DNA from: Neopestalotiopsis rosae
Taxonomy: Eukaryota > Ascomycota > Sordariomycetes > Amphisphaeriales > Sporocadaceae
Direction: 5' to 3'
NCBI GenBank assembly: GCA_023078685.1
Contig: JALGAS010000005.1
Location: 1,674,001 to 1,738,000 of the forward strand
Length of the DNA stretch: 64,000 nt
Part shown: positions 11,825 through 22,950 of the stretch, one piece after another
How the letters are laid out: each line of letters begins with the position of its first letter
Numbering within the stretch: the first letter of the stretch is position 1
Notes under the pieces: model-generated
The model's database searches: none
Told to the model about the DNA's origin: nothing
What the model saw: the letters and a program-made list of their open reading frames with translations, nothing else
Program-made: the position numbers and the translations under genes

Positions 11825-13050
11825 TCACAACTTGCCCTGGTTGGCCTTGGCGATCTTGAAACCATGTCGGGGCGTGTGAAGCCTCACTTTGCCAGCCACA
11901 CCCTGCGTCTCAATGACAATCTGCTTGCTGGTGATGGCCACCAGCTTGCCCGCGTCCTTGTGCTTGGACCCGTAGTCTGACGGCCACACCCGCACGTCGT
12001 CGCCCGCCTTGAGCCCCTGCGCCTTGACTACAATCTCGCTCTCGTCCACCACCAGCGCCTGGCCTTGTTCCGCAAACCCGGACCCGGTGATGATCTTGGC
12101 AGCCTCCTCGCCGGCTACCATTCTAGGCTTGCCGTTGGCCCTGCCCTTGGCCGCCGTGACCTTGCCGAACCGCTCGAGCCACGCAAACACCTTGGGGTAG
12201 CGGGCGGGGCCGATCACGTCGGCGGGCAGCGCCCCGGGGAGGCCCTGGAGCCAGATGAACGGCCAGACGGCCTCGATATCGGCGAGGCTAGGGCCGGCAG
12301 CACCACCACCACCCAAGACCCAGTCGCGCCCGTCGGCCAGCAGCGTGGTCTCGAGCAGCTCGACGCCGTCGCGGATCGCGGTCAGCGAGTCCGGGCGGCG
12401 GGCCTCGAGGGCCGCGCGGGAAAAGGGCGACGGCGCGCCGTCGGGCAGGCCGACGAGGTCGGCGCGGTCCGACTGGAACTTTGGGTCCCTGAGCAGGGGC
12501 GCGTCGGCCGGCATGGACCCCGCCGCCGCCATGAAGATGCCCCCGTCGATCCAGGCCCGCGAGACGAGCTGCTCAATGGCCCGCCCCTCGGCCGTCGAGG
12601 CCGAGATGGCCGGGTGCGCGTCCGAGGCCGGGTAGAGCTCCTCCAGCTTGGACAGGATGATGCGCGTGTCTGCGTAGACGTCCCTGCCGATGCTCATCAG
12701 GGGGATGCGCCGATCTGCATGGTTCAGGAGAAAATGTGTGTGTCAGCGATCTCAATGAGCCAAAACCTCCTCTCTGGCTTCCCAAACAGAGCCCATCTGA
12801 ATCAGGTGCATGGTTCACTTACAGGCAATGCCTAGAGCTGCCAGATCAGGTCTTGGGAGCGTGGGTGGTTGTACCTGGAAAAAGGTAAGTAAGATATACA
12901 GACCAGTACGTGACTTCATGCAGGGACACGGGCAAGACTTACGCATTCTGTGTATGGAATCTGTCGTAGAGCAAGATACCAGACAAGGCGCCGCGCATAG
13001 GGCGAGCCAACGTAGTGAAAGAGTATGATGGGTAGGTCTGGAGTCGTCAT
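11825..13050 (-). CDS. glutathione S-transferase-like protein with C-terminal extension
   Basis: The model has three exons: 13050-12943, 12874-12823 and 12714-11825, giving 349 aa; introns are 68 and 108 nt. Residues 1-75 form a thioredoxin-like GST N-domain: a first strand PIILFHYVGSPYARR, helix RRLVWYLALRQIPYTE, and a RRIPLMSIGRDVYADTRII loop that should bind the gamma-glutamyl end. An all-helical C-domain follows (about 100-250), with a SLADIEAVWPFIWLQG helix that is usual for GSTs. The last ~65 residues (about 285-349), rich in Val, Lys and Gly with a strand-like pattern, lie beyond the normal GST fold. Family knowledge suggests glutathione conjugation or a related thiol reaction in the cytosol; the substrate cannot be inferred. 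Both junctions keep the frame and restore the usual GST order, which supports the splice model. It stands alone between two gene-poor regions. Confidence 0.85.
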
Positions 13051-16000
13051 GTTGTGTATTGTTGTTGCTTAATTGCTTGTAGACGTGTGATTGCACAAGG
13101 AGTCAATGTTGGAGCGTATCAATACCAGTTTGATTCAATGCCCCGACGAGTTTTCCGAAGCAAATAGACAAATATTCAAATTGTACAGAACCCAATTGAT
13201 CAGCAGCGAGTACATACTATTAAGCCTGATGAGGTTCTCCGAGATGTCGATATGTGGCAATGTCATGCCATGCGGACCCGGTGCGGAGATCGACACCAGA
13301 CCTCGGCAGGTTCTAGTGTACACAGCATCTCAGGGGCTGTCCTATCCGATGCGTGTTGACGGCCGTTTTTTGGATGGAGCTCCGAGCTCCCCCGCGTACT
13401 ATGTACGGTTTGGTAACCATCTCATGCCTAATGCAGTGTTGGAAGTTCCTTGCGGCGTCCCCGCTATCCCCGATGCGTATAGCTGAAAGCCATGCCAAGT
13501 GCTTGGTTCATGACCTCTTCTCATAACACCTACGGACGGATTTGAGTGATAACTTGCAATCGGGAGTATGATTGGGGTCGCTTGAGGGAAGACAATGAAT
13601 ATTGACAGTAACGATATACCAAAAATCCGTATACCATTGAGCGTACGTCGTCCATTGGTGAAATGCCGTTACCCTCTTCGAAAATCGGCCTTTCGGAAAT
13701 GTAATCCAATTAAGTGTAAGTATATGCGAATTATACACATTGGCGCAAAAGCAGACATCATCGCGCTGGCCTTTTATTGTTAGAAGGCATACAGAGTTGT
13801 ACACAATTGCGTTGCACGTTCTCCAACGCGAGCGACAGGGCTTGTGAGGATTGTCTGTATGGTGCCATCTGACTGCCAAGTCACGAACATGTCGATGGCG
13901 GAAATCAACAGAGTCGACTTTTGGGATACCAATAGCAGAACGATGGTAAGATGAACTTTCCTTAACAGGCGGGCAACTGAGATGACGGGTAAGCCTGGCT
14001 TAGTCGCTGCTCATGGCATTCAACAGCACGTTTTCTAAAGAGGCCGGTGGTCTCTCCATTCTGTAGACCTTGGCGGCATGCAAACCGTATTCAAGAGACG
14101 CGTTCCAGATCAGTAGTCTTATATGTCTGGAGAAGCGTTCGATCTCAACATCTCCATGCTCTAAAGTTTCCCGTGCCGAGAGTCTTGGTCTCACGGCTGA
14201 AGAAGTGATTAACTCTGGAAGACTAGACATGGTAGTTCTCAGCTGGCAAGCTGGTTGATCCAAGACAGCCCAGTGTTTACAAATGGATGGCGTGGCAACC
14301 GTTCAACAGACTGACACATCTTGAAAATCACTCGGCTACAATTGCCGCGCTGTAATACCATATACATTAACCGAGAAACATGTCACAACGGTAGCTAGAC
14401 ATGACGAAGAAAATCATATTCCACTGTGTCATCACTTTTACGCCTCCGATCAACCGTGGCAATCACGGGGTCTCGTTGGTAGTTGAGGCAGTTCAGCCCT
14501 GGCAGCCTCACATTTTTCGGATTCCTATGCACGTCTGAAGCAAGAGCTAAGTATCTGCCATTGTCATTAAGCTTGGACACATATATCCCAATATTCCGAG
14601 TTTCAAACACAATGTCAAGAAAGTCTCTGCGGATATCGCGATACTTTTGTACATGATGGCGGTCATGGGATTATATATCAATTTTGCCTACCACTGCCAA
14701 CTCTCATAGAATGCAGGATTAGATTGCAATTGAGTTTATATGAGGCCTAATCCTCGCACTAGTTGTTGCGTTTCCTCAAGAATTTTGACTCGTGTCAAGA
14801 AATCTACGCTCGGTGCTTCTATTCTACTCTATCATAGTCTGACTCGAAGGGAGAAAGTGACGTCGAATGTTAAAAATAGTGATCAAAGAGACCAACTTTG
14901 AGTCTCTGAAGACTAATTCTAAACTTTCACATAAGAAATACGGTTATGCTGTTACTTTGAGGATTGCAATTGCCCAAGTATGGAAGAGACATCAATGGTG
15001 GTTGTTCTGATGACGAATCATCTTGAGAACTACGAAGTTCTATCATACAACAGAATGTAACTAATTGTAGGCACGAGACTCACGATGTGAATTGTATTTG
15101 CTTTGTGCTATTCCACGAAGGGCTTGGGCTGCGAGTCCTTCAGCCTTTGACGAACTAAGCGTTGAGCACCCGAGCTCGTATTGAAGTCGGATCGACAGCA
15201 CCGCTCGCGAATTGCTTCTGCTGGACTTTACGTTCTGGGCTCAGGCGTGACGAATCGTCCGGGAGCTAAGGACCTGGAATCACCCGTCTCCATTGCTGCT
15301 TCAGCTCTCCAATGGGTCATGATATTTGAAGGTTGAGCAACACGGTACAATATTTATAGGAAACAATGCATTTTGTTCCGCGTACGATACATAATCTCCG
15401 TGTCAACGAAACGGCCCAGGTGTGCTGTGCCGCGCGTGTTTGAGGCTGGAAGTATATCCCTGCTTTGCCCAGCTGCTTGGGAAGAGCGGCAAGCAAGGCG
15501 GCTGCGCTGTTGTGTGCGCGTGCTCGTGCACAACGCGCTGCTAGAAAAAGCTGGAGTACATACCTGGGTAGCGTAGTAGCACAAGTATAAATAAATCTCA
15601 AAGGGCTATAACCTTAAAGTGCCGGTAGTCCCTGACATTCCATAACCTTAATGACACGGCGACCTATCTGCTTACACACCGCGACCCAACCTTTGCCAAC
15701 CTCGATCAATAAATTCGCGGCAAGACAAGGAACTTTCCGTGGCCACAACCAACTCTTCCATGTCTACCTACGGTTTTGTGAGAAACGCTGAGCCCCCTGG
15801 TTTTCATAATCGGCTGATGTGCAGGATCGCCACCTCTTGCAAGCACACATCCCTCTACCAATCACCTGAGAGGGCAACTCGGACTGGCGACTCCGGCAAA
15901 CACCGAGACACGGTACCGAAATCCGTGGTAAACACGCAGAAAAACTCCCCCACAGGTACCGGCAGGAAGGATTTAACAGCTGTGGCTAGGAAACCTACGG

Positions 16001-16532
16001 ACTGATCTTATGCACGGCACATCCAGTTCTTTCCATTCTGGAAGCCAGAGTGCAGAGAAACAGAGACATGGCGAGCAAGGTAGCCAAGACCAGCCATGAT
16101 TTCTAGAGACATGCGGTGGCTTACCCGGCCAACTCAACGACGTTTGTCTAGTTTCTGACCATGCGTTTTTCACTAACGTCTTTTTTCCCCTTCACAACCG
16201 CGCGTTCCTCGAGGCTCGACGTCTTTGATCGTTGGGTTTGAAGAGGGATGGACTCTCAACCGCGTAAGCCCCTCGCTTTCAAGGTTCGGTTGGGTTGTAA
16301 GACAACCATAGCGCTAGGCCTCCCGCCCCTCAATCTCCGGCTTGTGTTATAAGGACTTCATCATCCAATATTTCTTGGTATTCTGTCTCCCCAAACCAAT
16401 GGGTCATTGACGAGAACTTCACCCAGACGCACTCGCTACCTCCATCTCTATCTCTGATATACACAATCACACAGAAACCAACAGCATAACTCATCATACC
16501 TTGATCGCAGAGACTATAGTCCAAACGACAAA
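13051..16532. other. 3.5-kb gene-free stretch
   Basis: No supported gene. Open frames of 60-131 codons (for example 13091-13486 and 13508-13879) lack domains and are about as long as chance would give. The last ~200 bases are pyrimidine-rich, with a TATAAG-like element near 16345, and are probably promoter and leader of the GPI protein gene. Confidence 0.55.
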
Positions 16533-17584
16533 ATGAAGGCCATCATTCCCCTTACCTTCCTCACTGCCGTTATGGCGCAGTCAGAGTATAGTTACTATTC
16601 ATCGCTATATGGACAAAACTCGGCTGCATTTTCAAACGTAAGTGAACCAAACATCACAGAAGAAAAGAAACATCCACATCTAACACGTAGAGATAGTGTG
16701 TTGTGAGCTTACCCGGAGGCACATATCGCACACTTGGCGCCGACCAGGGATGTACCGCTACAGCAACGACCACAGCAGAGGCCTCAGAGGACACGGGCTC
16801 GGCTTCAGACAGCGGCTCCTCAGAGTACTCTGCCAGCAGCGCGTCGTCCGAGGACTCGGGCTCGGGCTCTGACTCGGGCTCCGTGTCCGTCACCGCGGTC
16901 GGCTACAGCTCATCCGAGGGTGGTGGTAGTGGCGGTTCGGGGGCTACCGAGACCGGCGGCGGCGGCGCCAGCCTCGTCTCCCAGCTCAGCGACGGCCAGA
17001 TCCAGGCACCGACTGGTGCGGCCACGTACACGGCGACTTCGGCTGCCGAGTCTGCCGGAGGGTCCGCTGGCGCGTCCGCAGGAGGGTCTGCCGGTTCATC
17101 TGCGGGAGAGTCTGCAGGTTCATCTGCAGGGGAGTCAGCTGGCGCATCTGCGGGAGGGTCTGCCGGTTCGTCTGCAGGAGAATCTGCCGGCGCCTCGGCC
17201 GGTGAGTCGGCCGGCGCATCTGCAGGCGCGTCAGCGGGCGAGTCAGCGGGATACTCGGCCGCGCAGTCGTCGGCCGCGGCGACCCAGGCAGCGACGACCG
17301 GAGCTGGCGGTGGCGGTGCCGGTGCCGGTGCCGGAGGAGCCGGAGAGACGTACGCCGCCAGCAGCGCCAGCAGCGGCGAAGGGTCGACGCTCGTCACCGC
17401 CACCTCGGCCGCCGGCGCCGGAAACTACAGCGCCAGCGCCGCGACGCCCACCGTGGCCGTCGCGACAAAGAGCACCTACGGCAGCTCCGCCACGGGCGCC
17501 ATCACGGCGGGCGGCGCCGACGGCAACCACGCGCCGGGGGGTATGCTGGTGCTTGTTGCCGCTGCACTTGCCCTTTTCCTGTAA
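16533..17584 (+). CDS. Ser/Gly/Ala-repeat GPI-anchored cell-surface protein
   Basis: The model has two exons, 16533-16637 and 16697-17584, with a 59-nt intron, giving 330 aa. The acceptor at 16696 was chosen because the earlier AG (16690) would place a TAG in frame. Residues 1-16 are a signal peptide ending at Ala-Gln (MKAIIPLTFLTAVMAQ). A short Tyr-rich segment and one Cys pair (CVVSLPGGTYRTLGADQGC) follow. The rest is almost entirely Ser, Ala, Gly and Thr. About 17050-17260 encodes imperfect repeats of SAGxSAG units with Glu, Gly or Ser in the variable place. The final stretch, GGMLVLVAAALALFL, is hydrophobic and ends at the stop, as in GPI-addition signals. No enzyme domain is present. The likely role is a heavily O-glycosylated wall or surface protein. 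No specific family is recognised. Confidence 0.8.
17050..17260 (+). repeat. degenerate in-frame tandem repeat (SAGx units)
   Basis: Inside the GPI protein gene, a 12-nt motif encoding Ser-Ala-Gly-x recurs about 17 times. The variable position alternates among Gly, Ala, Ser, Glu and Tyr. Third positions differ between copies, so it is an old or diversified expansion, not a recent perfect one. Confidence 0.8.
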
Positions 17585-18209
17585 TGATGAGAAGTGATTA
17601 AAAAAAGTGGGGAAAATAATGAAGAATCGGAGAAACTCCCCCTTACTGCTGGGTTCTTGGCTTTTATGATTAGCGTATATGCCACGGTCCTTATCTAGGA
17701 GTTTTGATCTTAACAACGGCATGTCATCATTGGACACATGAGGAGGATGAGCGCAAAACCAAACGCACACGTTGCTGTAGTTAATAATGACTTCCCACGT
17801 GACCCGTCTCAGGGCGGTGCCACGTGAGAGGGGTTAGACACGAACATAATGGATATCCTTTTGAAGATCGCGAACTTCCACTGCGGAGTTGAATTAAATG
17901 TCGATTGAACAAGAAACTTCTGTACCAGCATTGTGGGCCTTACTGCCTGACAGGACTGCAAAAATTTCTCGTTTTGGAGCTGCATACAGAACGTGCTATC
18001 GGCGCAGCAAGAAAAATGACTGGTTTTCGAAGACCGGATTGAGAAGATGGACAAATAAATGGGCCACAAAGAGGCTGTACCCATCAGTCTTGTTGATATA
18101 ACCTGAGTGTCTATGTATGAAAGAGCCTTCAATAGAGAATGAGAACCAACTAAGTGGTTTGGTGTTGTCTAGTCGAAAAATCGAAGAGCATACCTGTACT
18201 GACTGGAAA
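17585..18209. other. intergenic
   Basis: Convergent spacer between the GPI protein gene and the membrane protein gene. No supported gene; it presumably carries both 3' UTRs. Confidence 0.6.
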
Positions 18210-19603
18210 TCAAGCCTTCTTGATCTCATTGTCGCTCTCCAGTACATATACATCGCGCTCCCAAAGCAACGCCGCGACAGCGCTAGCATAGCCGCCTACA
18301 GAGAACCATAGCGCCACCTTTGCGAGGAGCACGGGAAGGCTGCTCTTCTTGACGGCGGTGCGATGCAAGTACAGCGCCCACAGGAACAACGAACCAGCCC
18401 CAATGTACAGATCCCAGTGCAAAAAGTGCACAGCCAGGGGCGCCAGGTCCCCAGAGCCGATGGACTTGGCGTCCACCGTGGGCGGATGAAAAGGCGAGCA
18501 CGGCAGAAAGACGGAGCTGAGCGTCACGCCCTCGGCGACGTACGGCTTCAACCAGGGGAAGGAGTCCGCAGCCGAGGAGAGGACGTGGTCGGGGGCGAGC
18601 GCGAGCAGGAGGACGGGGAGCTGGCCGACGATGCCGCTCATAAAGACGAGATCGTACACGCCGCGGACGCGCGACAGGTAGGCCGAGGAGGTGACCACGC
18701 CGGCCCCCTGCGCTGCTGCTGTGCCATCGAGCGGGCCGACCAAGGCGCGCCCCAGCGTCGACAAGATCTTGTGCGCGAGGTAATGCCACACCGGGAACGC
18801 CTGCCAGAACGCCAGCGCCGCGTAGTGCGTCTCGGCGCTGACGGCGGACGGCGTCAGGTACATGGCGACCGTGGGGAGCACAATGGTCAGAAGCACCGTC
18901 AGGGGCAGCACCGCAATGTCCCACAAGTCGACGGGCAGGCTCGACTTGTGCGTAGGTGGGCTGGTCTTGGCAATGGGCGAAGTGAGCAGGTACAGGAGGA
19001 CCCATAAAGGCATTATGGCCTGCCACGAGACGAGCTGGCCTATCAATAATAACGTACTCGTCCTAATTTTGAGGGGCGGCTGTCAGATGGGATATTCTCC
19101 GATGGGGAATCCTTTTTTCCAAGCACAAGCACATCGGAGGATGAGGATGGGGTGCAAACAGAGCTTACCAGCTAGCGATCCTCCCACGATTCCCTCCCCT
19201 CAGACCCTCGAGGACGAGAATCACCACCAGCGAGCCCAGCTGCCAGAAAGCCCAGAACCCATAGAGCTTGAAGCGGGGCTCGACGTTGCCGTCGATGAGG
19301 GCGGAAAAGTAGGCGACCAAGGCGGCGAGCAGACCGTCTACAGCCTCGACGCCCGTGTAGTCCTTGAAGAAGGGCTCCGGGGCTCCGGGCAGTCCGGAAC
19401 GCGCCGGGTCAACGGGCGTGAGAATGTACATCCAGCTGGCGTCCCCAAAGCCGTTCCACCCCAGGGCGCCCGGCCCGGCGTAAGCACCCAGCAAGCTGAG
19501 GCCGACAAACGTTGGGACAAGTACCGCAATAGAAGAAGCCTATCTGAATCATTAGAAAATCAATGACGCTAGACCTGTTGAGAAGAGACCATTGACTTAC
19601 CAT
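18210..19603 (-). CDS. polytopic integral membrane protein, about 9 TM segments
   Basis: The proposed exons are 19603-19601, 19539-19169 and 19062-18210, giving 408 aa; introns are 61 and 106 nt. In this model the first coding exon is only the ATG, directly followed by GTAAGT, and the protein starts MASSIAVLVPTFVGLSLLGAYA. About nine hydrophobic segments are visible, including FWQLGSLVVILVLEG, WQAIMPLWVLLYLLTSP and LLTIVLPTVAMYL, the last one with YIGAGSLFLWALYLH preceding it. A soluble domain is absent. It resembles fungal membrane proteins often found beside secondary-metabolite genes, some named after AtmA/PaxA of indole-diterpene clusters, but I recall that resemblance only loosely and no such cluster is visible here. 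An alternative start needs an extra 39-nt exon (19639-19601) and an upstream ATG that I could not find. Two of the junctions restore frame and hydrophobic pattern well. Confidence 0.7.
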
Positions 19604-20959
19604 GTCTGCTACAATTGGCGAAGCGAACAAATGCAGCGACTAAAAAAGAGAAGAAGAAAGCGCTGTGTAGGTGAAGTTGATCATTTGTAGGAACAGTTTA
19701 TGATCCTCAGAAAATCGAAATTATCTTACGATTGCTCCTCCCGTAGCGAAATGAGTTTCTTAACCCTGTGCCGCTTCGGGAGAAGATGTACCTAGATTTA
19801 CCTATCAGCTACGTGCGTACACCACCACCAACAGATGGACCTCACCCATTCAACCATTGCGGAGGTTCGTAATTATGACGCTCTTGTGCAGTTCAAATCT
19901 TATGTTTATGCATGATAAGAATAATGGATTCTTTTTGCTTATGTACTTACATATGCATGCACTTCGTAGTATGTTGGGATCTTTGGAATATATGCAAGCT
20001 ATTGACCCCACTGTAGTGCGGCAGGCATGGTTTAGCTGATCACTGAGCAATGATCATGGCACGCAGGTATGTATAATCCTGCACTGATCGCTGACTGCCT
20101 ATTCGAGGAGCATCGCTATTGATAATTGGTTTGCTTGCTGTTGGCAAGTATGCTTCCTGTGATTACTATAGTCCACAGATCGATAGTTTAGAGACATGTA
20201 CACTCATTCATCCATACCAAGCGAGGGTGCTAAAACAAATAGTTTCTAGAACCCCCATGCAAGCCACCCGCACTGTCTCACATGTGCTACTATACAGACT
20301 TGCGTCACTGTCGAGTCCCGATATGCGCGTTGCCATGATATAGATTATCTATTATTTCAGAACATGAACAATTCGTATTCATGATCATCACAGGAAATCT
20401 GGATACAAGATGGGACGTTTCATCATGCTTGTTACCATTCAGCTGGTGGTCCCCTGCTAGGCGCTGGAGTTCGTCGTGTTGGCACTCGCTGCTGACGTCG
20501 GCAGAGCTCAGGATGCTCCCAGCCACTCAATTACAAGCTTCAATCCACCTGCTCAAAACCGCCCGAGTTCTGCACGTTGCGCAACAGCTGTAAACTTTTT
20601 GGATTATTTCCTTCTTTGGCAGAACAACACATTGCAAAAAACAAGCTCAACTGTCACCAAACCTTCTTTTCCCTTTCTTGCATATACTTTACCACCGGCT
20701 CTATACCTTGGGTTGATTACTTGGCTGATTGCTATTATAGCCGCTATTAGGCTTCAACGGTGCGACCACTATCCACACCATACTCGACTCGACTTGGCAG
20801 TTCAGAACTGGCGACGAAATCGGACGGGCGGACGAACAACGTCAAGCTTACAGCTTGTTGAACAAGCTGATGCTCCCGAGTTTGCTCGAACTCAGTGTTG
20901 CTGCCCCTTCCTAAAGAACACCAAGCGACCGTCATTCTCCAAACGGGGCCCAACACAAG
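19604..20959. other. intergenic (divergent promoter region)
   Basis: It separates the divergent membrane protein and Cys-rich protein genes, so it should hold both promoters. No coding feature is supported; much of it looks AT-rich. Confidence 0.6.
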
Positions 20960-22240
20960 ATGCATCTCTCGCAGACGCTGCTGGGCCTGCCGGCATCGCT
21001 GGTAGTCTTGATTGCAACCCAGCTACAAGCGCAACAAATACTCCCCACGGCGATCAAGAAAATGTCACTCGACGAGGGCGAGAAGATCATGCCCGAGCAC
21101 ATTGGCTTTGCACCCGAATACACATCTTTGCAATCTCCGCTGCAGGCGCGCGGGCTCTTGACACCAGAAGAAGAGCTGCTGCTGGCGGCCAACTCGAGCG
21201 CAGTCATAAGCTACCGGCCGCCGTTTGGTGTCAATGTAGCGGGCGAAGCATTGGACTTGAGAAATAATGGGCCGTCTTGGCGACGGGCAAAAGAAGCCTT
21301 GCATCGCTTACAAGGAAGAGATTATTCTTGCCCTACAAATACGGCGAGTTGCGAGTCCATCGGGCAGCCAAATTATTGCTGCGCAACGGGCGAAACCTGT
21401 GTCGAGGTGGAAAACCAACCAGACTCGGGCAACGTTGGGTGCTGTCCCGACGGTCAGACGTGCGGCGGCACTGTAGGGCCGTGTGGTTCGGGCAGTACGG
21501 CATGCGCAGCAGAGGTTGGAGGCGGCTGCTGTATTTCTGGGTATGTTTGTGCCCAAGTTGGATGTATCGCCAGCACGGTGACGGTCGTCACCTTGACGAC
21601 GACGAGCTCCACGGTGCTTTCGGACTCCACTGCGGTCACGACAGTGACCACCACTGCTAGCCCGAGCATAATAACGACGACGGCGAGCACAGCTACTTCG
21701 ACTTCGACCACCACTACTTCCACGTCGACTGCGACTGCAACAGACACGGACACAACATCGACCAGCACGGGAACTGCGCTGCCGCCGTGGCGTCCCACAA
21801 GCGGTTCCGACAGTAACACTATAACCACAACGTCGGCCGACTACTGCCCGACCGGCTTCTACGCCTGCCTGGCCACGTACGGCTCGGGGTGCTGCCGTAC
21901 CGGCCGCGACTGCGTGACCACCTCGTGCCCCCCTGTGGCGTCCACAACAATCACATCCAACGGCGCGACCATTGTCGTGGCCGCGTCCGACGTGCCCACC
22001 ACAACAGGCACGTCGACGTGCGCGTCGGGCTGGTTCCTGTGCGGCACCGCCGCGGGCCCCGTCGCGGGCTGCTGCCCGAGTGGCTACGCCTGCGGCACGG
22101 CCAGCTGCACCCTGAGTGCGTCCACGGCCACGGCCACGGTGCAGAAGGAACTCCCGAGCAGCGCGTCCAGGACGATGACGACTGAGATAATGTCGCTGGT
22201 CATGGGTGTTACTGGGCTGCTGGTGATTTACATGATGTAA
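20960..22240 (+). CDS. Cys-rich GPI-anchored surface protein
   Basis: Single exon, 426 aa. Residues 1-25 form a signal peptide (hydrophobic core LLGLPASLVVLIAT, cleavage near LQAQ). From about residue 123 there are four Cys modules of the kind C-x(5-7)-C-...-CC-x4-6-C-x4-6-C: two near 123-200, one near 295-325 (CPTGFYAC ... GCCRTGRDC) and one near 353-385 (CASGWFLC ... GCCPSGYACGTASC). Long Thr/Ser runs (about 208-285) separate modules two and three and are probably O-glycosylated. The last ~20 residues are hydrophobic (MSLVMGVTGLLVIYMM) up to the stop, as expected for a GPI-addition signal. Similar Cys-module GPI proteins are common in Pezizomycotina; their function is largely unknown, with wall structure or adhesion possible. 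No splice sites are needed to keep the frame. Confidence 0.85.
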   Translation: MHLSQTLLGLPASLVVLIATQLQAQQILPTAIKKMSLDEGEKIMPEHIGFAPEYTSLQSPLQARGLLTPEEELLLAANSSAVISYRPPFGVNVAGEALDLRNNGPSWRRAKEALHRLQGRDYSCPTNTASCESIGQPNYCCATGETCVEVENQPDSGNVGCCPDGQTCGGTVGPCGSGSTACAAEVGGGCCISGYVCAQVGCIASTVTVVTLTTTSSTVLSDSTAVTTVTTTASPSIITTTASTATSTSTTTTSTSTATATDTDTTSTSTGTALPPWRPTSGSDSNTITTTSADYCPTGFYACLATYGSGCCRTGRDCVTTSCPPVASTTITSNGATIVVAASDVPTTTGTSTCASGWFLCGTAAGPVAGCCPSGYACGTASCTLSASTATATVQKELPSSASRTMTTEIMSLVMGVTGLLVIYMM

Positions 22241-22950
22241 TGATTGATATAAACATGCGCATACGAGCGAGCCCTGCATATAGAAAATGTTTTATATAGA
22301 CGATAGAAGATCACAGTCAAGTTGATTTCCAATGACGTGATCACTTTTTAGCTTCATACATTTAAAATTCGCATATTTGAAAAGCTTTGTAAAATTATAA
22401 ATTGATTCGTGAGCTTCTCTGGCGTGCTTTGGCGCCATGTAATTATTGTAACAGTCTTAAGCCTATACGACTGCATCAGGTCACGCACCCACCTGATTTC
22501 AACCACGAAACAAAAATCTATTTAATAGCCTACAAAAGATCCGATATGTTCGGCATTCAATCAATGGATTCTCCAAGGTGTCGCGGCTAGCCAAGGTCAA
22601 ACAGGGATTGATGGGCTTCAGATTTATGGCGTGCCTTCCTAATCCTCCGTTTTCAAGTCGTGCCTTCCTCTTCATGAAGGTAGACCTGGTGGTAGTCCAA
22701 TTTTGGGTTGGAGAAAGTGCGCAACAGACAAGAAGAGAAAAGCTTTTTCCCCCAAAGACTTTCTATCCAGATTGACGGGAATGCGACCTCAATTGTATCT
22801 GCTGACCCTATCCCTCGAGTCGCCTTTTCTCGCAGTGTGTTCGAGTGTATGTCTCGAGTGGCTATTGTCAATGCCCTAGTCAACTTTCTCAACGCCGAAC
22901 CCTCTTCAAACGCTGCGCCGTTGGAATTTGTTCAAATTCTCCTTGCATCA
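22241..22950. other. intergenic
   Basis: No supported gene. An open frame continues upstream of the next gene's chosen ATG (to 22708) but that part looks unlike the protein that follows, so it is treated as leader. Confidence 0.55.

Noticed and set aside
12065..12835. 256-codon frame antisense to the GST gene
   Set aside because: It is Arg/Gly-rich and results from the G/C-rich codons of the real gene; it also crosses two GST introns.
16734..17597. 287-codon Arg/Pro-rich frame overlapping the GPI protein gene
   Set aside because: Out-of-frame reading of a Ser/Ala/Gly repeat; no signal or domain.
21308..22279. 323-codon frame antisense to the Cys-rich GPI gene
   Set aside because: Arg/Cys/Ala-rich shadow without start context.
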